A stretch of DNA of 22,571 nucleotides, taken from the NCBI GenBank assembly GCA_003248775.1, contig QFQX01000062.1, forward strand, positions 1 through 22,571, written 5' to 3'. Position 1 is the stretch's first letter; the number at the start of each line of letters is the position of its first letter. Source of the stretch: Shinella sp. (GTDB lineage: Bacteria; Pseudomonadota; Alphaproteobacteria; Rhizobiales; Rhizobiaceae). A program made the translations under genes and the position numbers. The notes under the pieces were generated by a model, which did not search any database, was not told the DNA's origin, and saw only the letters and a list, made by a program, of their open reading frames with translations. This document shows positions 6,675 to 15,308 of the stretch, piece after piece.

Positions 6675-9602
6675 CTAGATGCCGATCTCGAACGGCTTCG
6701 TGATCGACCGGTCAAGCTCTGGCGGCTTGCGTTCCGGCGCAGGAGCCACGCGATCTTTCGCCTGCCCTTTGGCTGCCGCATCGCGGAGGAGATCGACCGT
6801 TTCAAGCGCCGAACGTTTCATGCCGGCATTGCGCTCGACCGCCGCCTCGAGCTTGCCAGCATTATCGACATAGAGGGTTAGGCCATCGCGCAGCCGCGTG
6901 ACTGTCACCAGGAACGTCTGCTGGTTGGCCAGATTGCGCTCGCGGCTGTCCATGACCGCAATGCCGCGATCGGAGGTCAGCCCCTGCGCCATATGGGCAT
7001 TGAGCGCATAGGCAAGATCAAGACGTCGCAGCATCGGGTCGCCCTGCTCCAGCCTGTGCTCTGCGCCCAAGGATGTCTTCACCACGACAGCGTCTTTGTC
7101 GACTGCGACAATCCGGGCCTGGTCGGCATTGAGCAGGCCCCGCTGGTGATCGGTCTCGGCCCACCGGATCCTGTCGCCGGTATAAATGTCGAGGGCGCGG
7201 ACTTCGAACAGACGCAGCGGATCCTGCTCACCTTGCGGCCTGATCTGACCGGGACGGAACTCGAGCTGGCGGCCACGCGCGTTCTCCAGCGTGACCCGTT
7301 CGCGCGCCACATCGGTTCCGACCACACGGTATTCGCCTGCTGCAAGGCCTTGGCTGCGCTGACGCCGCGCGACATCGACCACCATGCCGGGGGCATAGGT
7401 GCTCGCATATCGCAGCTCCTCGCGGGTTACATTGACGCGCGACAGGGTCTGGAGCCGCATGGTTTCAGGACCGAGCTCCCCACTCGATTTGAGGCCGGTC
7501 TGCACAGCCTCATTCACGGCGGTGCGCAGGTTTCTGCCTGAGGCATAGATCGCGGTTGCTTCGCGCTCGGCAGTCGACAGGGACAGCCAGGCTGCGGCGG
7601 CTTCGACAGCCGCGTCATTCCCCACCTCGATCACCTGGGGTGCGAGATGACGAATGGCGTCCTGGATCCGCCCTTCTTGCGCTGCCTGCTGTGCAGCTCG
7701 AAGGCCCTCTGTCCGTGCCCGGAGATTGGTGCTCATGACTGCGGTCTCAATGCCGGCCTGCTGCATCACATCGAACGGCTTTCCAGCATCGACTGCACCC
7801 AACTGCTTGCGGTCGCCGATGCTCGCAAAGCGGCCGAGTTCAAGAAGGTTTGCCAGCCGCACAAGCTTTTCCTTGTCGGCATTGCCAACCATCGATGCCT
7901 CGTCGAGCAGCACGACGGTGCCGCGCATGTCGGCCCGCGCCCCGGCGAGACGGTCCGCGTCGGCCCCTTCAAGGAGATCGCGGTGCTGGGCGAGGAACCG
8001 CGAGACCGTCATCGAGGGAATACCCGTATCGCGCTCGAGCATCTGGACCAGCGTGTTCTGCACCGCGAGCCCGAGCACGCCCCTACCTTCCTCGCGCAGG
8101 ATATCTGCAACGGGCTTGAGGACCGTGCTCTTGCCTGCCCCCGCGACGCCCTGGATCGCGACGATGCGGTTGTTCGAGCCAAGCAGCAGACGCCCTGCCC
8201 CCTCCTGTCCCGCATTCAAGGTCAGCCCGTATTTGATCTGGGACAGGGCTTGCAGACGGGCCCCCGCAAGGTCGGGAGAGACTATCGCCGGCGCGGCGCC
8301 GCGCCCGTCTTCAACCCCGGCGATGATGCGCTGTTCGAGGCTGATAGCGTCGCGTGTCGTAAGCAGTTCCCGGTCAGCACCCCTGCCCTTCTCCAGATGT
8401 CCCTGGCGGAGCAGCTGGTCGACGCGCTGCTCGATGTCTGCAAGTGAAGTCGGGAGCGCAAAACCCAGCGCTGCGCGGTAGATCTCGGCCCGATTGAAGG
8501 CAGCTTCCCGCTCGCCCAGATGCCGGACAGCCGAGGAGACTGCATGAATTGCAGCGACCTGCTCGACACTGCGGTTGGTCAGCCTTGAGGGTATCAGCGG
8601 GTCACCTTCCCGTAGGCCAAGCCGCTCGGCCAAGGAGGTTGCAAGGGCCTGAGCATTGCGGACTATCGCGCGCATCGTGGGCCCAACGCCAGTCACATTG
8701 CCAAGGTCCTGCGCGCTGCGGGCATTGGCCCTTGCAATGACCATGGCGGGATCAAAGCCCAGCCTTGTGGACGTATCCCGCCACTGCTGCGTCAGCGCAT
8801 CGCGGTCTTCGATCCGCCCCTTGTCGGCCCGGGTCATCAGGGTTGCTGCATCGAGAACGCCTGGCCCTGAGAAGTTCATCTGGGCGGCCGCTTCCAGGAT
8901 TTCCGCTCGCCGGGAACTGAACGCATCGCGGACCGCCTTGGGCACCCCGACGGCCTCGAAATTGCCGTGCTTGCCGAACTCACCGACCTCGTAGCCGAGC
9001 TTTTCGACGCTCAAACGAAACCGCGCCATCGTCATGGCATTGAGCAAGGTATTGTGCTGCCAGAGCTTGTCGTTGCGCAGCGCCCGCCATTTGCCGTCGG
9101 TCCCTCTCGTCACATTGGCAATGACGGCATGGAAGTGGGCGTTGGGCTCCTGGTTGCGATTGGTGTCGTGCTGGAACAGCGCGATCGCAAGGTTGCCGGT
9201 CTGGACGGCACGTTCTTTGCCCCGCACCTCCATGCGGGTCTCGGCAAGGTTCTTCTCGGCCCAGCGCAGGGTTTCCCGGACGGCCGCGGCGTAGGCGTCA
9301 AGGATCCGTTTGTCGCCGCCCACCAGAGCGAGGACCGACCAGCTTTTCGGCATCGAAAAGGTGAGATCGGTCCCCGCCCGGTGCGCCCGGTTGTCACTGC
9401 CGACGCGGCTTCCGTCAGGCAACATCCCCTTGAGGATTGCCTCGAACTGCCGCGCGTCTACGGCCCCTTTGAGCCCGAGCGCCGCAGCGCCCTTCCCTAG
9501 CCATTCACCCGAGCGATCGGCATCAGCCCGCGTGTAGTAATTGTCGGCAGCGAAGTAGTTGGCCGCGCCGCCGGCGGTGCGGACATTGGCTACCGACAGC
9601 AT
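6675..9602 (-). CDS. MobF-family conjugative relaxase-helicase (TrwC/TraA-like)
   Basis: A 975-residue protein that nicks oriT and unwinds the transferred strand. The relaxase domain (1-300) has the N-terminal tyrosines (Y16, Y22, Y23 in NYFAADNYYT) and the three-histidine metal site H145, H156, H158 (HFHAV), spaced as in TrwC. The SF1B helicase domain has Walker A GVAGAGKST (K491), LLDEASMV soon after, and C-terminal motifs HMAQGLTSDRG and VTVTRLRDGLTLYVDN. The open frame extends to 9710, but ATG 9602 begins the family N-terminus MLSVANVRTAGGAANYF and follows a GGGGGA ribosome-binding site; ATG 9617 is an alternative. Starting at 9602 leaves 37 bases after the coupling-protein stop. The domain order is complete and no lesion is seen. 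Confidence 0.92.
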   Translation of the reverse strand: MLSVANVRTAGGAANYFAADNYYTRADADRSGEWLGKGAAALGLKGAVDARQFEAILKGMLPDGSRVGSDNRAHRAGTDLTFSMPKSWSVLALVGGDKRILDAYAAAVRETLRWAEKNLAETRMEVRGKERAVQTGNLAIALFQHDTNRNQEPNAHFHAVIANVTRGTDGKWRALRNDKLWQHNTLLNAMTMARFRLSVEKLGYEVGEFGKHGNFEAVGVPKAVRDAFSSRRAEILEAAAQMNFSGPGVLDAATLMTRADKGRIEDRDALTQQWRDTSTRLGFDPAMVIARANARSAQDLGNVTGVGPTMRAIVRNAQALATSLAERLGLREGDPLIPSRLTNRSVEQVAAIHAVSSAVRHLGEREAAFNRAEIYRAALGFALPTSLADIEQRVDQLLRQGHLEKGRGADRELLTTRDAISLEQRIIAGVEDGRGAAPAIVSPDLAGARLQALSQIKYGLTLNAGQEGAGRLLLGSNNRIVAIQGVAGAGKSTVLKPVADILREEGRGVLGLAVQNTLVQMLERDTGIPSMTVSRFLAQHRDLLEGADADRLAGARADMRGTVVLLDEASMVGNADKEKLVRLANLLELGRFASIGDRKQLGAVDAGKPFDVMQQAGIETAVMSTNLRARTEGLRAAQQAAQEGRIQDAIRHLAPQVIEVGNDAAVEAAAAWLSLSTAEREATAIYASGRNLRTAVNEAVQTGLKSSGELGPETMRLQTLSRVNVTREELRYASTYAPGMVVDVARRQRSQGLAAGEYRVVGTDVARERVTLENARGRQLEFRPGQIRPQGEQDPLRLFEVRALDIYTGDRIRWAETDHQRGLLNADQARIVAVDKDAVVVKTSLGAEHRLEQGDPMLRRLDLAYALNAHMAQGLTSDRGIAVMDSRERNLANQQTFLVTVTRLRDGLTLYVDNAGKLEAAVERNAGMKRSALETVDLLRDAAAKGQAKDRVAPAPERKPPELDRSITKPFEIGI

Positions 9603-9639
9603 GGGGCGGTCCCCCATGCCGAGGATCCCAGCGACATGC

Positions 9640-12036
9640 TCACATCTCCATGTCGCCAAGATCGGGACCAGTGATCGGCGGAGGCTCATGCTCCCGCAAT
9701 CCATCCTCAAGCATCAGCTTGCGCGCAGCAGCATCGCTGGAACCTTGGCTCTTCGGGGTATCCGGCTTGCTCTCTTGCAGCGCCTTAGTGTCGGGCGCGC
9801 CGGGCCGGGCAGCACCCTTGGCAGAAGCTGACTGATCCGGAGTCGCTGAGGCTTCGCCCGTCGGGAGAAGCGGGCGGGCGGAAGGTCCAGCCTTTCGCGG
9901 CGGGGCATCGGTTCTGGTGTTCGACCGCTCCTTCCTGGCCTTGCCTGCCTTCTCCTGGCCGGAGCGAGTTGCCGGTTCCCGCTTCTTCGACGTCTTGCCA
10001 GTTGTGCGTTCCACTGCCCGTTCAAGGTCCTTGGCTGGCGCGTCAGGCTCTTGTCTCGGCGGGACTTTCGGTCCCTGATCCAGGGCAAGCTCTCCTTGCT
10101 TTGGGACGACCGGCTTGCCCGCTCCGTCATCGTTGGACGAGGGATGCTCACTGCCTGTCGGCGCTATCGGCTGCTCTGGCTGCTCCGCCGCCGGATGGGG
10201 CACCGTGACCCTTGCCTTCGGGCTTTCCTTGACCCTGGCGATGAAGGTCTCCGCCCGCTTGGGTCGGTCGACGGGCTTCAGCTTGACCGGTGCGGCGGGA
10301 AAGCCATCAGGGAACTTGATGTACCCCGACAGGCGCGGCAGGTTCATCAGCTGGTCGGGCAGCAAGAGCGGCTCGATGTGCTTGCGCGGGGTGAGGCTGA
10401 CCGCATCGCGGGCATTGTTGTAGCCATAGGTGTAGCCCTCTTCCATGTCCCTGACCTGGCGATGGCCGATGAAGTCGGAGCACCAGGTGGCCGTCTCGCG
10501 GTCGGCGGTTCCAAGGATCAGTTTGGTCCGGGCGAGCGATGCCAGCGTCATCGCCATGTTCTCGCCGTAGACCTCCTTGAGCTTGGCATAGGCGTGAAGG
10601 CCAAGGACAATCGCGCCGCCGAAATTGCGCGCTGTCTGCAAGCCTTTCTCGAGCGCCGGCAGGCGATGCAATGCACCCAGCTCATCGACGAAGAACCAGC
10701 ACTTGAGATCGCGGGTGCGGGGCATCGTCATCAGCGTGTTCATTGCCGTGTCGAGCCAGAGCGTGAGCAACTGCGCGCAGACGCTCATGTCGACATAGCG
10801 GGCCGAAATGAACAGGATTGAGCCTTCACTTCGGGCGCTATCGGCCCCGTCCTCGATCCACTGACGCACCGAGAAACGAGGGCCGGCAGTGGGCAGCAGC
10901 TTGAGCGCCTTGGCGTTCACGTTGAACACGGCCCGGATCGATTCCGCCATGCGGGCAGCTTCCGGCGCGGTCAGCGGATCGGCGATAGTACCGCGCATCA
11001 TGGCATGCACGCGCGACAGGTCCGCAGTCATGAGCTCACGGGCCAGGGCGTCGTTGGTCGCCCTGCCCTCGGCCACGAGTTTGAGGCAGAATTCAACGAA
11101 CAGGGCTCGTGCAGCAATCACCCAGAACTGGGCTTCTCCGCCCCCGTCATGGGGGACGAGGGCGTCTGCGGCGGCCCAGAACTCACCTTCAGAACGGCAT
11201 TCGTCAAACAGGCTCCACTGGGGGCAACGCGCATCGAGCGGGTTCAGAATGACGTCGCAATGGGCCGCATGAAAATGTTCGATAAAGGCGCCGGTCAGAT
11301 CGAAGACCACGCAACGCTGGCCCCTGGCTCTGGCTTCCGCAATCATGTCGGAGATCGCCACGGTCTTGCCCATACCGGTGGTGCCAATGAGCATCGCATG
11401 GCTTTGTTCGAGCCGCCAGGGATAGGAGACCGTGGCGATATGCGATGGCCGATAGGGAAAGACCCGGGCGATCTCTCGCGGCATGCTGAGCCGCCATTTC
11501 CAGCCCAGCGCGGAATCGAGCTCACGGGTGCGCTCGCGCCGGTTGTGCGCGGTCAATTCATCGACAAGCTCGGGGAGCGTAACGAGCATCGCGCCGCGCT
11601 CATGTTTGCGCTCCTTGGAGCGGCCACCGAACCGCTCGGCGAACCAGTAGAAGATGGCAAAAGCGGGGACCAGCAGGAACCCGGAACGCCACAAGGCACT
11701 GGTCAGAAGCGCCATCAGCTTCTCCCACGCATGGACCACCGGCGGATAGCTCTCGAGCTGGGCAATCGGAAACTGGATGGTCGCGCCAAAGGCAGTTTCC
11801 AGGGTAATCCGCTTGGCGGGATCGAACTCCATGAAGCCGTAGATGGCAGCATAGATCCGCATCCAGACGAGGTAGACTTCATGGTCGGTGAGGCCTGCCG
11901 AAATGGTCCACCAGGAGGTCCATGAGATCACGAGCGCGGCGACAATCAATGGGCCCTTGAGACCCGCCGCGAACATGAAGCTGAAGTGTCCGAGCAGCTG
12001 GCTGCCACGCGTGAAGTTGACGAGATTACGCTTCAT
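9640..12036 (-). CDS. Type IV coupling protein (TraD/TrwB-like ATPase)
   Basis: A 798-residue VirD4/TraD-type DNA pump linking the relaxosome to a type IV secretion channel in the inner membrane. It has two N-terminal membrane segments (about 22-48 and 112-133), Walker A GTTGMGKT (218-225), Walker B FFVDELGAL (D451, E452) and the usual AARALF and LGLHAYAKLKEVYG stretches. From about residue 580 there is a long, charged, proline/alanine/lysine-rich tail predicted to be disordered, ending in an acidic segment (LMLEDGLREHEPPPITGPDL). The open frame runs to 12240, but ATG 12036 is chosen because it overlaps the RHH gene stop by 11 bases and has GGGAGG before it. It is translationally coupled to that gene and followed by the relaxase gene. 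Confidence 0.9.
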   Translation of the reverse strand: MKRNLVNFTRGSQLLGHFSFMFAAGLKGPLIVAALVISWTSWWTISAGLTDHEVYLVWMRIYAAIYGFMEFDPAKRITLETAFGATIQFPIAQLESYPPVVHAWEKLMALLTSALWRSGFLLVPAFAIFYWFAERFGGRSKERKHERGAMLVTLPELVDELTAHNRRERTRELDSALGWKWRLSMPREIARVFPYRPSHIATVSYPWRLEQSHAMLIGTTGMGKTVAISDMIAEARARGQRCVVFDLTGAFIEHFHAAHCDVILNPLDARCPQWSLFDECRSEGEFWAAADALVPHDGGGEAQFWVIAARALFVEFCLKLVAEGRATNDALARELMTADLSRVHAMMRGTIADPLTAPEAARMAESIRAVFNVNAKALKLLPTAGPRFSVRQWIEDGADSARSEGSILFISARYVDMSVCAQLLTLWLDTAMNTLMTMPRTRDLKCWFFVDELGALHRLPALEKGLQTARNFGGAIVLGLHAYAKLKEVYGENMAMTLASLARTKLILGTADRETATWCSDFIGHRQVRDMEEGYTYGYNNARDAVSLTPRKHIEPLLLPDQLMNLPRLSGYIKFPDGFPAAPVKLKPVDRPKRAETFIARVKESPKARVTVPHPAAEQPEQPIAPTGSEHPSSNDDGAGKPVVPKQGELALDQGPKVPPRQEPDAPAKDLERAVERTTGKTSKKREPATRSGQEKAGKARKERSNTRTDAPPRKAGPSARPLLPTGEASATPDQSASAKGAARPGAPDTKALQESKPDTPKSQGSSDAAARKLMLEDGLREHEPPPITGPDLGDMEM

Positions 12037-12358
12037 CGGAGCCTCCCTCGCCAGCGGCTGTGGAAAGACCGAGTTCCTTACATTTGCGCACGTAAGCCTG
12101 GTGAGCCCGACCGCGCAGCGCGTGGTCGGGGTGCCCTGCCAGCAGCGCATCAACCCCGACCATGAGGAACACCGAGCGGCGGGAAATTCGCTCAATGGAA
12201 GCGTCGAGCCGCGAGGCAAGCTTGTCCTCGGTGCAGGCATTGGCGAGCAGGGCGCGAACCCACTCGCTCATGCTGATCCCTTTGGCCTTGGCAGCCTTGC
12301 GGATCAGCGAGCTGAGCTCGCTGGAGATGTAAACCTGGAGACAGATTGGCCGTGTCAT
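12026..12358 (-). CDS. Ribbon-helix-helix relaxosome accessory protein
   Basis: A 110-residue protein. The N-terminal stretch (CLQVYISSELSSLIRKAAKA, then KGISMSEWVRALL) has the strand-helix-helix pattern of MetJ/Arc-type ribbon-helix-helix DNA-binding proteins, followed by a helical tail. Its position at the head of the coupling-protein/relaxase operon fits the oriT-binding accessory protein of MobF systems (TrwA/TraY role). AGGAG lies 8 bases before the ATG, inside a small inverted repeat (12366-12382). It would bind the upstream region that carries the candidate oriT and repress its own promoter; this is inferred from family and position. Confidence 0.75.
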   Translation of the reverse strand: MTRPICLQVYISSELSSLIRKAAKAKGISMSEWVRALLANACTEDKLASRLDASIERISRRSVFLMVGVDALLAGHPDHALRGRAHQAYVRKCKELGLSTAAGEGGSDEA

Positions 12359-12365
12359 GCACGGA

Positions 12366-12382
12366 CTCCTTGTGGTCAGGAG
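12366..12382 (-). promoter_or_regulatory. Hairpin covering the RHH gene ribosome-binding site
   Basis: CTCCT-N7-AGGAG: on the minus-strand transcript the second arm is the AGGAG Shine-Dalgarno sequence of the RHH gene and the first arm is its exact complement, with a 7-base loop. It could limit translation of the transfer operon. Five pairs is short, so the effect may be small. Confidence 0.35.
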
Positions 12383-12411
12383 CCCGGTTCACACTGCGAA
12401 AGGCAAGATCG

Positions 12412-12446
12412 AAGCTAAGTCAGATTTAAGAACATGTCAAGAACAT
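12412..12446 (-). promoter_or_regulatory. Probable promoter of the RHH-coupling protein-relaxase operon
   Basis: On the minus strand TTGACA (12435-12440) is a perfect -35 box, followed after 17 bases by TAGCTT (12412-12417), a weak -10. Two copies of ATGTTCTT, 11 bp apart (12428-12435 and 12439-12446), flank and overlap the -35 box and could be repressor half-sites on one face of the helix. Confidence 0.5.
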
Positions 12447-12560
12447 CAAAGGCTGCAGAATTCCGCCATTCTCGGCCTCGCTTTGGTCAAATCCACGTAA
12501 CTCCCCTCGCCTCCGTCACTTTTGACGGAGAAGCTGCCATTTCACAAAATTCGTTCTATA

Positions 12561-12582
12561 CCCCTGTGATTAGGGGCTTTTT
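12561..12582 (+). terminator. Possible rho-independent terminator or oriT hairpin
   Basis: CCCCT-GTGATT-AGGGG followed by CTTTTT has the form of a short intrinsic terminator on the plus strand. No plus-strand gene ends just upstream of it, so it may instead be part of oriT or block stray transcription into hsdR. Confidence 0.35.
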
Positions 12583-12923
12583 CCGCCTCCCTTCTTGCGA
12601 CGAGTCGCGTAGGGTGTGCCCGGATTTGTCCCCAATTTTGGGTCAGTCCTCGATGCCATCCCCGGCTCATTTTTGAGCGGTAAGGTCCCGAGAACTGGAG
12701 GATTTCCTAGCCGGATTGGCGCTTGAAGGGAAGGAGGGTTCTCGTCCTTCTAGGACTCCACTTGCCTCTCACGGAAGCAAATAGCCATCGCACAGGACCG
12801 AGGCCGTTGTACGAGCAATGGCCAGCAGGCAAACGCAGCTGAGTTTAATTGTGTGATCGTTGAGCGGCACACAAGCCGTTCTGGTTGCCAATCTCGCCGC
12901 GTTCGGCGAAGGTGCCGCAGACG

Positions 12924-15290
12924 ATGAATACCGAAGCGGACACCTGCCGAAAGTTTATTGTTCCCAAACTGCAAGCGGCGGGTTGGGATGACGCGCCTTG
13001 TGCCATTCAAGAGCAGCGGTCCTTCACCGATGGCCGTGTTGTTTTCGTCGGCGGAATACCCCGCCGTGGGGCTCGAAAGAGGGCCGATTACATCCTTCGC
13101 TATCGCCCTGATTACCCCATTGCGGTGATCGAAGCGAAGGCAGGCTACCGATCGGCACTGGACGGAGTCCAGCAGGCGAAGGAATATGCCGAGATACTCG
13201 GTCTTCGGTTTGCCTACGCCAGCAATGGCAGGGACATCATCGAAATCGACCTTGCCCTCGGTACAGAGATTCAGCGCCCGGATTTTCCGGCTCCAAGTGA
13301 ACTATGGACTCGTCTGGAAGCGCAGCTTCAGATGTCCGGCGAGGTAGCGGACAAGCTCCTGGCCCCTGGATTCCCGGATGCGGAAAGGCCGCTGCGCTAC
13401 TACCAAGAGATCGCGGTCAACCGCTCGATGGAAGCGATCTTGGGCGGCCAGAAGCGCGCACTTCTGAACCTTTGCACCGGTGCCGGAAAGACCGCTGTTG
13501 CGTTCCAGCTTTGCTGGCGCCTGTGGTCGGCCGGATGGAACAAGCGCGGCGACCATCGCAAGCCGAAAGTCCTCTTCCTTGCTGATCGGAACATCCTCGT
13601 CGATGACCCCAAGGACAAGACTTTTGCGCCGTTTGGAGATGCGCGTTGGAAGCTTGGGTCGAACGCCATTAGCCATGGCCGGGACATCTACTTCTCGACC
13701 TACCAGGCCATCGCTCGCGACGAGAACCGGCCAGGGCTGTACAAGGAGTTCGCACCGGACTTCTTCGACCTCATCATCATTGATGAATGCCACCGTGGCA
13801 GCGCGCGCTCTGACAGTTCTTGGCGCGAAATCTTGGAATGGTTTGAACCGGCCTATCAGCTGGGAATGACGGCTACGCCCTTGCGGGAAGAGAGCCGCGA
13901 CACGTACGCCTATTTCCAGAAGCCGCTTTACACGTACTCGCTCGCGCAGGGGATCGAAGACGGCTTCCTTGCGCCCTACCGGGTGCACCGCATCGTTACC
14001 GATCTCGACGCTGTTGGATGGCGTCCCTCGGCGGGAGAATTGGACCGCTACGGGCGGGAGATTCCCGACGAGGAGTATCAGACCAAAGACTTCGAGCGTG
14101 TCGTAGCGCTCCGTTCCCGGACAGAGGCAATCGCCCGCCACCTGACCGATTTCCTCAAGAATACCGACCGCTTCGCCAAGACGATCGTGTTCTGCGTGGA
14201 CCAGGATCACGCCAGCGAAATGCGGCAGGCGCTCATCAACCTCAATTCGGATATGGTGGCGAAGTATCCCGACTACGTTGCCCGCGTCACCTCGGACGAG
14301 GGCGACATCGGAAAGGGCAAGCTCAGCACGTTTCAGGATCTTGAATCCGAAACGCCGGTCATTCTCACCACCTCGCAGCTTCTGACCACTGGCGTTGATG
14401 CCCCGACCTGCAAGAACGTGGCACTTGCCCGGGTCGTTGGTTCAATGGCGGAGTTCAAGCAGATCATCGGGCGTGGAACACGGCTGCGCGAGGACTATGG
14501 GAAGCTCTGGTTCAGCATCCTCGACTATACCGGTACGGCGACCGAAAAGTTCGCAGACCCGTCATTTGACGGTGAACCGGCAGACGAGATTACGACCGAG
14601 ATCGATGCCGAAGGTGAGGTCGTTTCAGCAGATGAAGAGCAGCAAACCGAACCGGATGCACCTGTCGACAATGGCGATGCTATAACCACCCTCCCACCCG
14701 ACGAACCCGATGCCCTTCCCCGCAAGCTGTATGTCGATGGGGGCGAAGTCGAGGTCGTCGCGCACCTCGTGTATGATCTGGATTCCGATGGAAAGCGCTT
14801 GACCTGCCGCAAGCTGACCGATTGGACCGGGGAGAAGGTGCGGACGCTGTTTCCCACGCCCGCTGCTTTCCGTGCCGAGTGGGCCATACAGGACAAGCGC
14901 AGCGCGATCATCGATGCCTTGGCCGAACGCGGGATCGATCTTGCAGCGCTTCAGGTCGATGCAGGTAGGCCCGAAGATGATCCTTTTGACCTGCTGTGTC
15001 ATCTGGCGTGGAATGCGCCACTCACCACGCGGTCGGAACGCGCGCAGCGTCTACGGACCAAGTCGCCTAATCTGTTCCAGCGCTATGGCGATCAGGCCCG
15101 TGCCGTGATCGATGCCCTGCTCGAAAAGTATGCTGCGACCGGGCCTGACCAATTGTCATTGCCCCAGGCGCTCAAGGTCCAGCCCATTTCTGACTTCGGC
15201 AACCCCAGCGAAATCGCACGCCTGTTCGGCGGCCCCCAGGCCATGCGTGAGGCGGTGGCAGAACTGACCGAAGCACTCTATGCGGCCTGA
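12924..15290 (+). CDS. hsdR: Type I restriction enzyme, R subunit
   Basis: A 788-residue motor/nuclease subunit that translocates and cuts unmodified DNA. The N-terminal PD-(D/E)xK nuclease site is visible (D55, then E70-A-K72 in AVIEAKAGY). The SF2 motor shows Walker A CTGAGKT (K189), motif II DECH (D287), GMTATP, and motif VI QIIGRGTRLR. An acidic linker (about 560-600, many E/D) leads to the C-terminal HsdM-binding helical domain. The size fits EcoEI-type HsdR proteins. ATG 12924 is chosen over an upstream in-frame TTG because MNTEADTCRKFIVPKLQAAG is the usual start of the family. It is 18 bases before hsdM and co-directional with hsdM and hsdS, giving an R-M-S operon. Confidence 0.93.
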   Translation: MNTEADTCRKFIVPKLQAAGWDDAPCAIQEQRSFTDGRVVFVGGIPRRGARKRADYILRYRPDYPIAVIEAKAGYRSALDGVQQAKEYAEILGLRFAYASNGRDIIEIDLALGTEIQRPDFPAPSELWTRLEAQLQMSGEVADKLLAPGFPDAERPLRYYQEIAVNRSMEAILGGQKRALLNLCTGAGKTAVAFQLCWRLWSAGWNKRGDHRKPKVLFLADRNILVDDPKDKTFAPFGDARWKLGSNAISHGRDIYFSTYQAIARDENRPGLYKEFAPDFFDLIIIDECHRGSARSDSSWREILEWFEPAYQLGMTATPLREESRDTYAYFQKPLYTYSLAQGIEDGFLAPYRVHRIVTDLDAVGWRPSAGELDRYGREIPDEEYQTKDFERVVALRSRTEAIARHLTDFLKNTDRFAKTIVFCVDQDHASEMRQALINLNSDMVAKYPDYVARVTSDEGDIGKGKLSTFQDLESETPVILTTSQLLTTGVDAPTCKNVALARVVGSMAEFKQIIGRGTRLREDYGKLWFSILDYTGTATEKFADPSFDGEPADEITTEIDAEGEVVSADEEQQTEPDAPVDNGDAITTLPPDEPDALPRKLYVDGGEVEVVAHLVYDLDSDGKRLTCRKLTDWTGEKVRTLFPTPAAFRAEWAIQDKRSAIIDALAERGIDLAALQVDAGRPEDDPFDLLCHLAWNAPLTTRSERAQRLRTKSPNLFQRYGDQARAVIDALLEKYAATGPDQLSLPQALKVQPISDFGNPSEIARLFGGPQAMREAVAELTEALYAA

Positions 15291-15308
15291 TAATCGATAA
15301 GGACAACC

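Larger units (their letters stand above)
12359..12923. other. 565-bp gene-free region with candidate oriT
   Basis: No gene is supported here. Structure seen from left to right: the operon promoter (12412-12446); a perfect 8-bp hairpin CTCCGTCA-CTTT-TGACGGAG (12511-12530); CCCCT-N6-AGGGG followed by CTTTTT (12561-12582); CCCAA-TT-TTGGG (12631-12642); and GCTCA-TTTT-TGAGC (12665-12678). A cluster of dyads directly upstream of RHH, coupling-protein and relaxase genes is the normal layout of an oriT in MobF elements. I could not identify the nic site. The right half (12680-12923) holds the hsdR promoter region, in which I see no convincing -35/-10 pair. Confidence 0.45.

Noticed and set aside
7647..8481. 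Two overlapping plus-strand frames of about 270 codons
   Set aside because: Antisense to the relaxase helicase domain with Walker A at K491; no own ribosome-binding site or domain.
9603..9710. Upstream extension of the relaxase frame
   Set aside because: It would overlap the coupling-protein gene by 71 bases, and its sequence is not relaxase-like; TrwC-type proteins begin at MLSVANVRTAGG.
11005..11925. Plus-strand open frame of 306 codons
   Set aside because: Antisense to the coupling-protein gene with its Walker motifs; low-complexity composition and no recognisable domain.
12037..12240. Upstream extension of the coupling-protein frame
   Set aside because: It runs through the RHH gene in another frame; ATG 12036 has a GGGAGG site and a normal N-terminus.
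12434..12676. 80-codon plus-strand frame in the gene-free region
   Set aside because: Spans several hairpins, has no Shine-Dalgarno sequence and no familiar sequence; the region is better explained as oriT/promoter DNA.
13302..14210. Minus-strand open frame of 302 codons
   Set aside because: Antisense to the hsdR motor domain; no family resemblance.
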